Of a stretch of DNA of 22,610 nucleotides, positions 6,661 through 13,948 are shown one piece after another. The stretch's first letter is position 1, and every line of letters starts with the position of its first letter. Location: contig CAKQXQ010000037.1 of assembly GCA_934292805.1 (NCBI GenBank), positions 1-22,610 on the forward strand, written 5' to 3'. The DNA comes from an uncultured Roseburia sp. Lineage in GTDB: Bacteria > Bacillota > Clostridia > Lachnospirales > Lachnospiraceae. The position numbers and the translations under genes were made by a program. The notes beneath the pieces are model-generated. The model had not been told where the DNA came from. It saw only the letters and a list, made by a program, of their open reading frames with translations, and made no database searches.

Positions 6661-7614
6661 ATGGAAAATTTTATTTACAGTTTGAATGTTACGATGCCGA
6701 TTTTCCTGGTAATGGTCATCGGTTACGTATTAAAGCAGATCGGAATGTTAAACGATAATTTTGTTACGGTAGCAAATCGTTTTAATTTTAAAGTAACACT
6801 TCCGTTTATGCTGTTTAAGGATATTGCAGGAGTTGATATCCGCTCCGTTTTTGATATCAGATATGTGCTGTTCTGTGCGTTAGTAAGTACAGCGTGTTTC
6901 TGGCTTGTATGGGGAGGAACAAAGCTTTTTGTAAAGGATAAGACAGTGAGAGGTGCATTTGTTCAGGCATCGTTCCGGGGAAGTGCAGCAGTCATGGGAC
7001 TGGCATTTATCCAGAATATTTACGGATCGTCTGCGATGGGACCTTTAATGATCGTAAGTGCGGTTCCACTCTATAATATTTTTTCAGTCATCGTATTGAC
7101 ATTCGAGGCAAATGATACAGAGGGAATCGATAAAAAGCAGAAGATCAGACAGGCAGCAGTCAATATCTGCAAGAATCCGATCATATTAAGCATTCTTGCA
7201 GGGCTTATCGTAGGACTTCTCGGAATACAGTTCCCTGTATTGGTGAATAAGACAATAAGTACCGTGGCACAGATGGCAACGCCCCTTGCACTGATCACGA
7301 TCGGAGCAGGATTTGAAGGAAGAAAAGCGCTTGCCAAGATGAAGCCGACAATCGGAGCTTCCTTGATAAAGCTTGTACTTCAGCCGCTTATTTTTTTACC
7401 GGTGGCTGTTTCTATGGGATTTACAGGAGAGAAGATCATAGCGATTCTGATCATGCTTGCATCTCCGACAACACCAAGCTGCTATATCATGGCAAAAAGC
7501 ATGCACAATGATGAGGTACTGACAGCCAGTGTTGTTGTGATGACAACGCTTCTTGGTGCAGTTACACTGACAGGCTGGATTTTTATATTGAAGACATTTG
7601 GATATATTGGATAG
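6661..7614 (+). CDS. AEC-family (auxin efflux carrier-like) transporter
   Basis: This 317-residue membrane protein starts MENFIYSLNVTMPIFLVMVIGYVLK. It has roughly ten hydrophobic helices and the family's two-half layout around a polar centre (ANDTEGIDKKQKIRQ). The C-terminal half contains the typical TPLALITIGAGFE and LASPTTPSCYIMAKSM segments of Mem_trans (PF03547) proteins. Bacterial members move organic acids such as malate or malonate, but the substrate here is unknown. The start at 6661 is preferred. An upstream in-frame GTG at 6580 would place the leader hairpin inside the coding sequence and lacks a ribosome site, whereas AGGAAG (6643-6648) lies 12 nt before 6661. ilvB follows after 16 bases, so the carrier probably shares an operon with acetolactate synthase and may handle a related keto or hydroxy acid (inference). 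Confidence 0.85.
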   Translation: MENFIYSLNVTMPIFLVMVIGYVLKQIGMLNDNFVTVANRFNFKVTLPFMLFKDIAGVDIRSVFDIRYVLFCALVSTACFWLVWGGTKLFVKDKTVRGAFVQASFRGSAAVMGLAFIQNIYGSSAMGPLMIVSAVPLYNIFSVIVLTFEANDTEGIDKKQKIRQAAVNICKNPIILSILAGLIVGLLGIQFPVLVNKTISTVAQMATPLALITIGAGFEGRKALAKMKPTIGASLIKLVLQPLIFLPVAVSMGFTGEKIIAILIMLASPTTPSCYIMAKSMHNDEVLTASVVVMTTLLGAVTLTGWIFILKTFGYIG

Positions 7615-7630
7615 AAAGGTAAGGCGGAAA

Positions 7631-9352
7631 ATGGACATTACTGGAAGAAAATTATTTGTAAAGGCTTTACAGGAAGAAGGAGTAGACACGATCTTTGGTT
7701 ATCCGGGAGGAACGGTAACGGATCTTTTTGATGAACTTTATAAGCAGGATACGATCGAGGTTGTTCTGCCGAGACATGAACAGGGGCTTCTTCATGAAGC
7801 AGAGGGATATGCAAAGTCAACCGGTAAAGTCGGTGTCTGTCTTGTAACAAGCGGACCGGGTGCGACTAATATTATAACAGGACTTGCGGATGCACATTAT
7901 GACAATATCCCATTAGTATGCTTTACCGGACAGGTTCCGTTAAATCTGATCGGAAATGATGCATTTCAGGAAGTAGATATTGTCGGAATGACAAGAAGCG
8001 TTACAAAGTATGGTGTCACAGTACACGACAGAAAAGATCTGGGACGGATCATCAAGATGGCTTTTTATATTGCAAGTACCGGAAAACCGGGACCGGTTCT
8101 TATCGACCTTCCGAAGGATATCCAGACAGCATCCGGACCGGCAGAATATCCGGACAGTGTGCAGATCCGTGGCTACAAGCCAAATGAAAGTGTACATATC
8201 GGTCAGCTGAAAAAGGCATATAAGCTTTTAAAGAGTGCAAAGAGACCGCTGATCCTTGCCGGTGGCGGAGTGAATATTGCAAAGGCCAATACGGTATTGA
8301 GAGAGTTTGCGGAGAAGATGAATGTTCCGGTTGTAACAACGATCATGGGAAAGGGAGCGATCCCTACAACACATCCTCTTTACATTGGCAATTCCGGCAT
8401 GCATGGAAAATATGCTGCCAATAAAGCAGTCAGTGAATGTGATGTGCTTTTTTCAATCGGAACAAGATTCAATGACAGGATCACAGGAGATCTGAATGAG
8501 TTTGCACCGAAGGCAAAGATTATCCATATTGACGTGGATACTGCGTCCATCTCAAGAAACGTTGTAGTTGATGTACCGATCGTATCAGATGCAAAGCTTG
8601 CACTTGAGAAGTTATCTGAGTGGGCGGAAAAGAAAGATACGGATGCATGGCAGGAAAAGATTAAAGCATGGGACGAAAAAAATCCACTGGAGATGCGCAG
8701 AGACCGCGGCATGACGCCGCAGATGATCATGGAACATATTAATACAACGTTTGACGAAGCTATTTTTGTGACAGATGTTGGTCAGCATCAGATGTGGGCA
8801 ACCCAGTATCTGGATGTGGATGAGAGACGTCAGATGATCACTTCCGGTGGACTTGGAACAATGGGCTTTGGCTTTCCGGCAGCAATCGGTGCCAAGATCG
8901 GAAACAGGGACAAGGAAGTTGTATGCATTACCGGAGATGGCGGTTTCCAGATGAATATTCAGGAAATGGCCACAGCGATCGTACAGGAGACGCCTGTCAC
9001 GATCTGCCTGCTGAATAATAATTATCTTGGAATGGTACGCCAGATGCAGCAGCTTTTCTATGGAAAACGCTATTCTGCAGTCTGTCTTAGAAGAAGGAGA
9101 AGCTGTCCGGCAAACTGCAAGGGACCGAACGAGTCCTGTCCTCCATATGTACCGGATTTTATTGAGTGGGCAAAAAGCTATGGAGCACATGGAATCCGTG
9201 TTGAGCGGGAAGAAGACATTCAGGCAGCACTGGACGAAGCAAGATCTTACAAAGATGCACCAACGATCATTGAGTTTCTGATCTCATCAGAAGAGATTGT
9301 TCTGCCAATGGTAAAAGGCGGCAATCCAATGAGCGAGATGATTTTGAAATAG
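7631..9352 (+). CDS. ilvB: Acetolactate synthase large subunit (IlvB)
   Basis: This 573-residue ThDP- and FAD-dependent enzyme condenses pyruvate with pyruvate or 2-oxobutyrate, the first common step to valine, leucine and isoleucine. Visible elements are the catalytic glutamate in RHEQGLLHEAEGYAK (Glu50), SGPGATNI at 74-81, the GTRFND region at 277-282, and the ThDP/Mg motif GDGGFQMN at 435-442 with LLNNNY at 460-465. The start at 7631 (MDITGRKLFV) is chosen because an in-frame upstream start at 7598 would overlap the AEC gene and add an atypical sequence. An odd feature is a cysteine-rich insertion after FYGKRYS: Cys485-x6-Cys492-x3-Cys496-x6-Cys503, just before the PPYVPDF segment. The small subunit gene follows 14 bases later. 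Confidence 0.95.
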   Translation: MDITGRKLFVKALQEEGVDTIFGYPGGTVTDLFDELYKQDTIEVVLPRHEQGLLHEAEGYAKSTGKVGVCLVTSGPGATNIITGLADAHYDNIPLVCFTGQVPLNLIGNDAFQEVDIVGMTRSVTKYGVTVHDRKDLGRIIKMAFYIASTGKPGPVLIDLPKDIQTASGPAEYPDSVQIRGYKPNESVHIGQLKKAYKLLKSAKRPLILAGGGVNIAKANTVLREFAEKMNVPVVTTIMGKGAIPTTHPLYIGNSGMHGKYAANKAVSECDVLFSIGTRFNDRITGDLNEFAPKAKIIHIDVDTASISRNVVVDVPIVSDAKLALEKLSEWAEKKDTDAWQEKIKAWDEKNPLEMRRDRGMTPQMIMEHINTTFDEAIFVTDVGQHQMWATQYLDVDERRQMITSGGLGTMGFGFPAAIGAKIGNRDKEVVCITGDGGFQMNIQEMATAIVQETPVTICLLNNNYLGMVRQMQQLFYGKRYSAVCLRRRRSCPANCKGPNESCPPYVPDFIEWAKSYGAHGIRVEREEDIQAALDEARSYKDAPTIIEFLISSEEIVLPMVKGGNPMSEMILK

Positions 9353-9366
9353 AAAGGAAGAGAGCC

Positions 9367-9864
9367 ATGAAAGACAGATGGATCGCATTATATGTTGAGA
9401 ACCAGGTAGGTGTTCTTGCAAAAGTTTCCGGGCTTTTTTCCGGAAAATCTTATAACTTACAGAGTCTTACGGTTGGAACAACAGAGGATGAGACAGTTTC
9501 CCGTATGACGATCTGTGTAACGAGTGATGATATTACTTTTGAACAGATCAAAAAGCAGTTAAACCGTATGGTTGAGGTCATTAAAGTGATCGATCTTACT
9601 GATGTACCGATCCACATGAAGGAGATTTTATTTGCAAAGGTACTTCGTATTAATGCTGCAGAGAAGGCAGAAGTTTTCCAGATCGCACAGGTGTTTAATG
9701 TCCAGGTCGCAGACATCGGAAATGACAGCGTACTTTTGGAGTGCAAACTGACTGCACGAAGGAATAATGAACTGATCGCACTGTTGAAATCCAAGTTCAA
9801 ACTGATCGAAGTTGTCCGTGGTGGTGCAGTTGCGATAGAATCGATCAGCACAAGCTGCAGATAG
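9367..9864 (+). CDS. ilvN: Acetolactate synthase small (regulatory) subunit (IlvN)
   Basis: This 165-residue regulatory partner of IlvB has an N-terminal ACT domain (RWIALYVENQVGVLAKVSGLF, residues about 4-75). Its NLQSLTVGTTED stretch is the kind that binds valine for feedback inhibition. The C-terminal domain typical of small subunits follows (ILFAKVLRINA onward). It is of the usual bacterial length of about 160-170 residues. AGGAAGAG lies 5 nt before the ATG and the gene is 14 bases behind ilvB, so the two are co-transcribed. No clear terminator follows; the downstream DNA carries the degV promoter. Confidence 0.95.
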   Translation: MKDRWIALYVENQVGVLAKVSGLFSGKSYNLQSLTVGTTEDETVSRMTICVTSDDITFEQIKKQLNRMVEVIKVIDLTDVPIHMKEILFAKVLRINAAEKAEVFQIAQVFNVQVADIGNDSVLLECKLTARRNNELIALLKSKFKLIEVVRGGAVAIESISTSCR

Positions 9865-9924
9865 ATGGTAAAAAAGTATAGTAAAAATGTCTAAAAGAAA
9901 TACAAGAAATATTGAAAGAAACCA

Positions 9925-9953
9925 TATACAATTATAATACCTTGTGATATAAT
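9925..9953 (+). promoter_or_regulatory. Promoter of the degV-family gene
   Basis: TATACA (9925-9930), 17-nt spacer, consensus TATAAT (9948-9953), 57 bases before the start codon. No other structure is evident in the 146-base gap after ilvN. Confidence 0.6.
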
Positions 9954-10010
9954 TAACATGTTTTGAAATGTAGTAATAAAAACCAGATGATAGAACAAGA
10001 GGTATTATAA

Positions 10011-10916
10011 ATGCAGAAAAAGGTACAGATTGTAAGCGATGGATCGCTAGATCTTTCCAGAGAGATTACAAGTGCAATGGATATAGAGGTTGTTCCGTTT
10101 TATGTTTCCTTTGATGGTGAGACATATAAGAAAGAGATCGATGAACTTGATATCCGGGAATTTTATCAGGAGATGGTAGACCATCCGGATGTATTTCCAA
10201 AGTCATCCATGCCATCCGTCCATGATTTTTATGTTGTATTTGAAAAATATGTGAAAGAGAACATCCCGGTGATCTGTATCTGTATTACAGAGAAGTTCAG
10301 CGGATCTTTAAGATCTGCGACAACCGCAAAAGATATGATCTTGGAAGATTATAAGGATGCAAAGATCACCGTGATCGATTCCACTGTGAATACAGTTCTT
10401 CAGGGATTGTATGTAGAAGAAGCATGCCATCTCAGAGATCTGGGACTTGGTTATGAAGAAATTGTAGAAGCAATTCTTCCGATCCGTGAAACAGGAAGGA
10501 TTTTCTTTACAATTGGCAGCATCGATTATTTAAAACATGGTGGACGTATCGGAAAGCTGAAAGGACTGGCAGCCAGTGCACTTAAGATCAAACCGCTGAT
10601 CACTTTGAAAGAGGGAGAAATCTTCAATTCAGGAATTACAAGAAACCGTGTGAAATCTATGAAGAAAGTAGTAGATATGACAGAGGAGTATCTGGATGAA
10701 GTGAATGCAAAGCCGGGTGAATACAGCTTCTGTATCGGTTATGGATATGATTATGATGAGGCATTGCAATTCCGTGAGATGCTAAAAGATATGGTCAGAG
10801 AGAGACTTGGCATCGATGAGATTGGAATTTATCAGATCGGAGCTACGATCGGTGTACATACCGGTCCGTATCCACTTGGAATAGGTATTATAAAACATGC
10901 TAAGACAGATGCATAG
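10011..10916 (+). CDS. DegV-family fatty-acid-binding protein
   Basis: This 301-residue protein has the DegV start (VQIVSDGSLDLS), the SSMPSVHDF segment near 66-74, ITEKFSGSLRSA near 92-103, and the SIDYLKHGGRIGK block near 174-186. IGATIGVHTGPYPLGI closes the C-terminus. DegV proteins bind a single fatty acid between two domains. In Firmicutes, FakB proteins of this family present the fatty acid to the kinase FakA for phospholipid synthesis. No fakA gene is adjacent, so FakB identity is inference. AGAGG lies 8 nt before the ATG. It has its own promoter and a strong terminator, so it appears monocistronic. Confidence 0.9.
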   Translation: MQKKVQIVSDGSLDLSREITSAMDIEVVPFYVSFDGETYKKEIDELDIREFYQEMVDHPDVFPKSSMPSVHDFYVVFEKYVKENIPVICICITEKFSGSLRSATTAKDMILEDYKDAKITVIDSTVNTVLQGLYVEEACHLRDLGLGYEEIVEAILPIRETGRIFFTIGSIDYLKHGGRIGKLKGLAASALKIKPLITLKEGEIFNSGITRNRVKSMKKVVDMTEEYLDEVNAKPGEYSFCIGYGYDYDEALQFREMLKDMVRERLGIDEIGIYQIGATIGVHTGPYPLGIGIIKHAKTDA

Positions 10917-10962
10917 TTTATCTCAGTCGAGAGGACGCCGCCTTTAGGTGGCGGGTAATAAC

Positions 10963-10991
10963 AAAAGGACAGCCGGATGGCTGTCCTTTTT
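10963..10991. terminator. Terminator between degV gene and the convergent aminotransferase gene
   Basis: AAAAGGACAGCC (10963-10974) and GGCTGTCCTTTT (10979-10990) form a perfect 12-bp stem with a GGAT loop and T-run 10987-10991. The A-run on the left lets it work on the minus strand too. A smaller GC hairpin (CCGCC/GGCGG, 10938-10954) precedes it on the degV side. Confidence 0.9.
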
Positions 10992-11000
10992 GCTGTTGTG

Positions 11001-12134
11001 CTAATTCAGGTAAGCTTTTAAAAATAATTCGGCGAGATTGCCTTTTAGGGCAACACCTAAAGATGTCAGTGTTTTGGATAGAGCAGCCATAGTTGCCATC
11101 ATATCTTCAAAGTTCGCATTGCTTCCCATGTGACCGATACGGATCACTTTTCCGGAAAGGTCATCAAAAGAACCGGCAAGCATAATCTGATGCTCATTTC
11201 GCATAGTCATAAGGATCTCGTTGCAGGTAGTCTCCTTTGGAATATCAAACACAGTGACAGTGTCGGAAAATCCGCTTTCCAGATGCAGGTGAAGACCGGC
11301 TTCTGTTAATGCATATCTGGTAGCTTCTGCAATTTTATGTGTCCGGCTGATCAGGGCAGTGTCTGCTGTTATGTTATCAATTGCAGCAGCAAGACCGTAT
11401 ATATCACTGATCGGCATTGTGTAAGGAAACCATTTCTTTTCATAATATCCGTCAAAAGTAAGCAGATTGGCATAGAAAGAGCGGACAGGAGAGGTTCTTT
11501 CATGCATGGCCTTTTTGGCATCGTCACTTATTGTAACAAAAGTCAGTCCGGGAGGTGCAGAAACAGCCTTCTGGGATCCTCCGCAAAGCAGATCGATCTG
11601 GTATTCATCCACATTCATTTCATTTCCGAACATTCCGGAAACAGAGTCGACGACTGTGAGAATGCCATATTCCTTTAAAAGAGGACAGATTTTATCTACC
11701 GGATTTAACATACCGCTTGGCGTATCACAATGGACAACAGTAGCATATTTATAATCATGATGTTCTTTCAGATAATCTGCCAGATCAGCCACATTGATCT
11801 CGTGCAGCCGGTCGCCATGGAAAAATTCAGGATTACCGCCATACATTGTAACAAAATCCGCAAATCCTTCTCCGTAAACACCATTTTCAATGACTAATAC
11901 CTTATCACCAGGCTCTGTGAGGGTGGCACAGACAGCCTCCAGTCCGAGGATGCCTTCCCCGTCAAGGATAAGAGTTTCGTTTTTCGTTCCGAGCAGATAG
12001 CTGATCTGTTCACAGGTTTCCTTATAATATTCTACAAATTCTTCATCGAGATCAGGATTGGTACATACATAGCTTCTGGCAGTACGTACATTTTCTTTTA
12101 CCTGTGTAGGTCCCGGAGTCATAATTTTATACAT
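11001..12134 (-). CDS. Class V PLP-dependent aminotransferase (alanine/serine-glyoxylate type)
   Basis: This 377-residue protein starts MYKIMTPGPTQV, the usual beginning of the alanine-glyoxylate/serine-pyruvate aminotransferase family. It has the VVDSVSGMFG motif at 161-170, holding the Asp that contacts the pyridine nitrogen. The PLP lysine is in GGSQKAVSAPPG (Lys189), and a PYTMPISDIYGL stretch lies near 237-248. Members interconvert alanine, serine or glycine with glyoxylate, pyruvate or other keto acids; the exact pair cannot be told here. AAAGGAG lies 6 nt before the ATG. It is the second gene of a two-gene minus-strand operon behind an ECF S-component (32-base gap), and ends at the terminator shared with the degV gene. 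Confidence 0.9.
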   Translation of the reverse strand: MYKIMTPGPTQVKENVRTARSYVCTNPDLDEEFVEYYKETCEQISYLLGTKNETLILDGEGILGLEAVCATLTEPGDKVLVIENGVYGEGFADFVTMYGGNPEFFHGDRLHEINVADLADYLKEHHDYKYATVVHCDTPSGMLNPVDKICPLLKEYGILTVVDSVSGMFGNEMNVDEYQIDLLCGGSQKAVSAPPGLTFVTISDDAKKAMHERTSPVRSFYANLLTFDGYYEKKWFPYTMPISDIYGLAAAIDNITADTALISRTHKIAEATRYALTEAGLHLHLESGFSDTVTVFDIPKETTCNEILMTMRNEHQIMLAGSFDDLSGKVIRIGHMGSNANFEDMMATMAALSKTLTSLGVALKGNLAELFLKAYLN

Positions 12135-12166
12135 AGCGTTCTCCTTTGGTAAGTTTAAAATTAATT

Positions 12167-12712
12167 TTATAACATTTTATGAACAATTTTCTGAAGCTGT
12201 CCAACGATACAAAGAACAATGACAGCAGCCACACCGATCTGGACAAGATTTCCAGGAATAGAAGTGGCAGGAGCGATCCAGTTGCCATAGATGATTCCCT
12301 CTGCAATGTAATAGCCAACGACTTTAATGATGCATGCAGCAGCGATTGCAAGTGTGTTCCACCAGAAACCATGGTGCTTTTCGGTGATCGCACCGACTGT
12401 ATATCCCATAAGTCCTACAATGATAAGAGTGAATGGAGCCCATGCGGTCCAGCCTGAGAGCAGATCGAAAAGACCCATGCCGACTCCACCGGCGATCGCA
12501 CCGCTCTTTTTACCGAAGATGATCGCGCAGATGAACAGCGGCACATTGCCAAGATGAATGAGACCGCCATTGGCAGTGATCGGAAGTCTTACATTAATAA
12601 ATGCAGTGAACACATAGGTGAGTGCAATAAATAAAGCTGTGATCGTAATAAAACGAATATTTGATAAAGATTTTTCTGTTGTAGCCTGAGCTGTTGCAGT
12701 TGTTGTTTTCAT
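12167..12712 (-). CDS. ECF transporter substrate-binding S-component
   Basis: This 181-residue protein has a hydrophilic N-terminal tail and then about six hydrophobic helices from residue 21. The pattern of vitamin-binding S-components is visible: FINVRLPITANGGLIHLGNVPLFICAII in the early part, then GKKSGAIAGGVGMGLFDLLSG and WTAWAPFTLIIVGLMGY. S-components capture a vitamin or related compound and work with a shared EcfA/A'/T energising module encoded elsewhere. The sequence resembles the group (formerly DUF1393) that includes pyridoxine and hydroxymethylpyrimidine transporters. Its operon partner is a PLP-dependent enzyme, so vitamin B6 is a reasonable guess, not a proven one. AAGGAGG lies 6 nt before the ATG. 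Confidence 0.85.
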   Translation of the reverse strand: MKTTTATAQATTEKSLSNIRFITITALFIALTYVFTAFINVRLPITANGGLIHLGNVPLFICAIIFGKKSGAIAGGVGMGLFDLLSGWTAWAPFTLIIVGLMGYTVGAITEKHHGFWWNTLAIAAACIIKVVGYYIAEGIIYGNWIAPATSIPGNLVQIGVAAVIVLCIVGQLQKIVHKML

Positions 12713-12806
12713 AAATCCTCCTTATATAAAGAAGAAAACACTTCTTTGTCTTAAATTATTTTTATTTTTCAATTCCCAGGATTGTTGTTGGGATTACTAT
12801 ATACAA

Positions 12807-12858
12807 AAACTGTCATGAATTAAAATGCCAGTTTATAAAAAAATGACCATGCCAGTTT
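12807..12858. repeat. Three related 10-bp half-sites upstream of the S-component gene
   Basis: ATGCCAGTTT occurs twice in the same orientation (12825-12834 and 12849-12858, 24 bp apart). A one-mismatch inverted copy, AAACTGTCAT, lies at 12807-12816. The first two form an imperfect inverted repeat. A direct repeat plus an inverted copy is an arrangement reported for MocR-type (GntR/aminotransferase) regulators, but no such regulator gene lies in the window. The sites lie about 95-145 bp upstream of the minus-strand S-component start. Confidence 0.5.
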
Positions 12859-12881
12859 GAAAAACATAAAAAGAATATGCA

Positions 12882-12919
12882 ATAGTATTGACAAAACAAT
12901 ACTATATGTCATATAGTAT
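12882..12919 (+). promoter_or_regulatory. padR operon promoter with overlapping palindromic operators
   Basis: TTGACA (12888-12893), 18-nt spacer, TATAGT (12912-12917). Over this lie two inverted repeats sharing one arm. One is ATAGTATTG (12882-12890) with CAATACTAT (12897-12905). The other is ATACTATATG (12899-12908) with CATATAGTAT (12910-12919) around one T. The second is of the ATGT/ACAT-like, TATA-rich type bound by PadR regulators and covers the -10 element, so autorepression by the downstream PadR is likely. Confidence 0.75.
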
Positions 12920-12978
12920 TAGATAGAAAACAACATAATGATTCAGGTAACAAATCAGGGTAAAAAAGGAGTGAGTAC

Positions 12979-13308
12979 ATGGTATTTAATACAGGAGCAG
13001 CCCTTCTGGATGCAATTGTTCTTGCTGTCGTATCAAAAGAAGAGGAAGGAACATACGGATATAAGATCACGCAGGATGTCCGGAAAGCAATAGAAGTCTC
13101 AGAATCTACATTGTATCCGGTTTTGCGCAGACTGCAAAAGGACGGATATCTCATAGTCTATGACAGGGAATGCGGGGGACGAAACCGCAGATATTATAAG
13201 ATCACAGATACCGGAGAAGAGAAATTGACAGAGTATCGTTTCGAATGGGTATCATATTCTTCGAAAATAACAGAATTGTTTTCGGGAGAGGAGTCAGAGA
13301 ATGAATAA
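12979..13308 (+). CDS. PadR-family transcriptional regulator
   Basis: This 109-residue winged-helix protein has the PadR fold signature. It runs LLDAIVLAVVSKEEEGTYGYKITQDV (helix 1-2), VSESTLYPVLRRLQKDGYL (recognition helix and wing start, about 49-67), and GGRNRRYYKITDTGEEKL in the wing (about 75-92). PadR proteins are dimeric repressors released by phenolics, drugs or envelope stress. This short form fits the group encoded with DUF1700 and DUF4097 genes. AAGGAG lies 7 nt before the ATG. Its 3' end overlaps the next start by 8 bases, indicating coupled translation. The promoter carries palindromes suited to self-control. Confidence 0.92.
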   Translation: MVFNTGAALLDAIVLAVVSKEEEGTYGYKITQDVRKAIEVSESTLYPVLRRLQKDGYLIVYDRECGGRNRRYYKITDTGEEKLTEYRFEWVSYSSKITELFSGEESENE

Positions 13309-13948
13309 GGAAGAATTTTTAAGAAAATTAGAGCAATTGCTTTCAGATGTTTCGGAGGAAGAAAGAAAAGATGCGATTGCTTTTTACAGAAGCTATTTTG
13401 AAGATGCAGGGGAAGGGAATGAGGCTTCGATCCTCAGGGAACTGGAGTCACCGGAGAAGGTAGCGGAAGCAATTAAATCGAATCTCAATGATGCAGAGCA
13501 GGCGGCAAAGACCAGGGAAAATAGTGCACCGGATGCCAGAGAGGTAAAAAAAGAAAATAAAATGAAGACAGAGAATAAAGTTCTGTGGATCATTCTTGCA
13601 ATACTTACAAGTCCGATCTGGATCACGATCCTTGCAGTGGTTGGGGCAATTCTTGTTGCGATCCTGGCATGTGTTTTTGCAGCGGTAGCCTGCGTGGTAA
13701 CGATGATGGCGGCACTTTTGATCTGCGGCTTTATTCTGTCAGGAGTAGGGATCGGATATCTGTTTACGGAAGGCGTGGCAGTGGGACTCGGGCTGTTAGG
13801 TGGAGGTCTGATTGTTCTTGCACTTGGAATCCTTGCAATATGGCTTGTTGTGTGGTGCTTCGGATGGTTTGTCCCATGGGCAGTCAAAGAATTGGTAAAC
13901 CTTTGCAAAAAACCATTTGAAAAGAAAAAGGAGCGTGAATCAAAATGA
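13301..13948 (+). CDS. DUF1700 (HAAS-domain) membrane protein
   Basis: This 215-residue protein begins MNKEEFLRKLEQLLSDVSEEERKDAIAFYRSYFEDAG. That is the HAAS/DUF1700 cytoplasmic helical domain (about 1-70) found next to PadR regulators. A charged linker follows (70-92), then three or four hydrophobic segments (about 93-195, very rich in Ala, Val, Ile and Gly) and a basic tail (KKPFEKKKERESK). The function of the family is not established; the domain is thought to transmit or sense signals together with the PadR partner. It overlaps padR by 8 bases and the next gene by 4 (ATGA), so all three are translated as a block. Confidence 0.88.
   Translation: MNKEEFLRKLEQLLSDVSEEERKDAIAFYRSYFEDAGEGNEASILRELESPEKVAEAIKSNLNDAEQAAKTRENSAPDAREVKKENKMKTENKVLWIILAILTSPIWITILAVVGAILVAILACVFAAVACVVTMMAALLICGFILSGVGIGYLFTEGVAVGLGLLGGGLIVLALGILAIWLVVWCFGWFVPWAVKELVNLCKKPFEKKKERESK

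Noticed and set aside
7598..7630. Eleven-residue N-terminal extension of IlvB
   Set aside because: It overlaps the end of the AEC gene and precedes the normal IlvB start MDITGRKLFV; no better ribosome site supports it.
8612..9190. 192-codon open frame on the minus strand inside ilvB
   Set aside because: It is antisense to strongly conserved ilvB motifs, its translation resembles no protein I know, and there is no ribosome site or promoter.
12713..12806. Riboswitch (TPP or FMN-like) before the S-component gene
   Set aside because: Only a short AAGAAG/CTTCTT hairpin is visible near the ribosome site; none of the conserved TPP or FMN core sequences are present.
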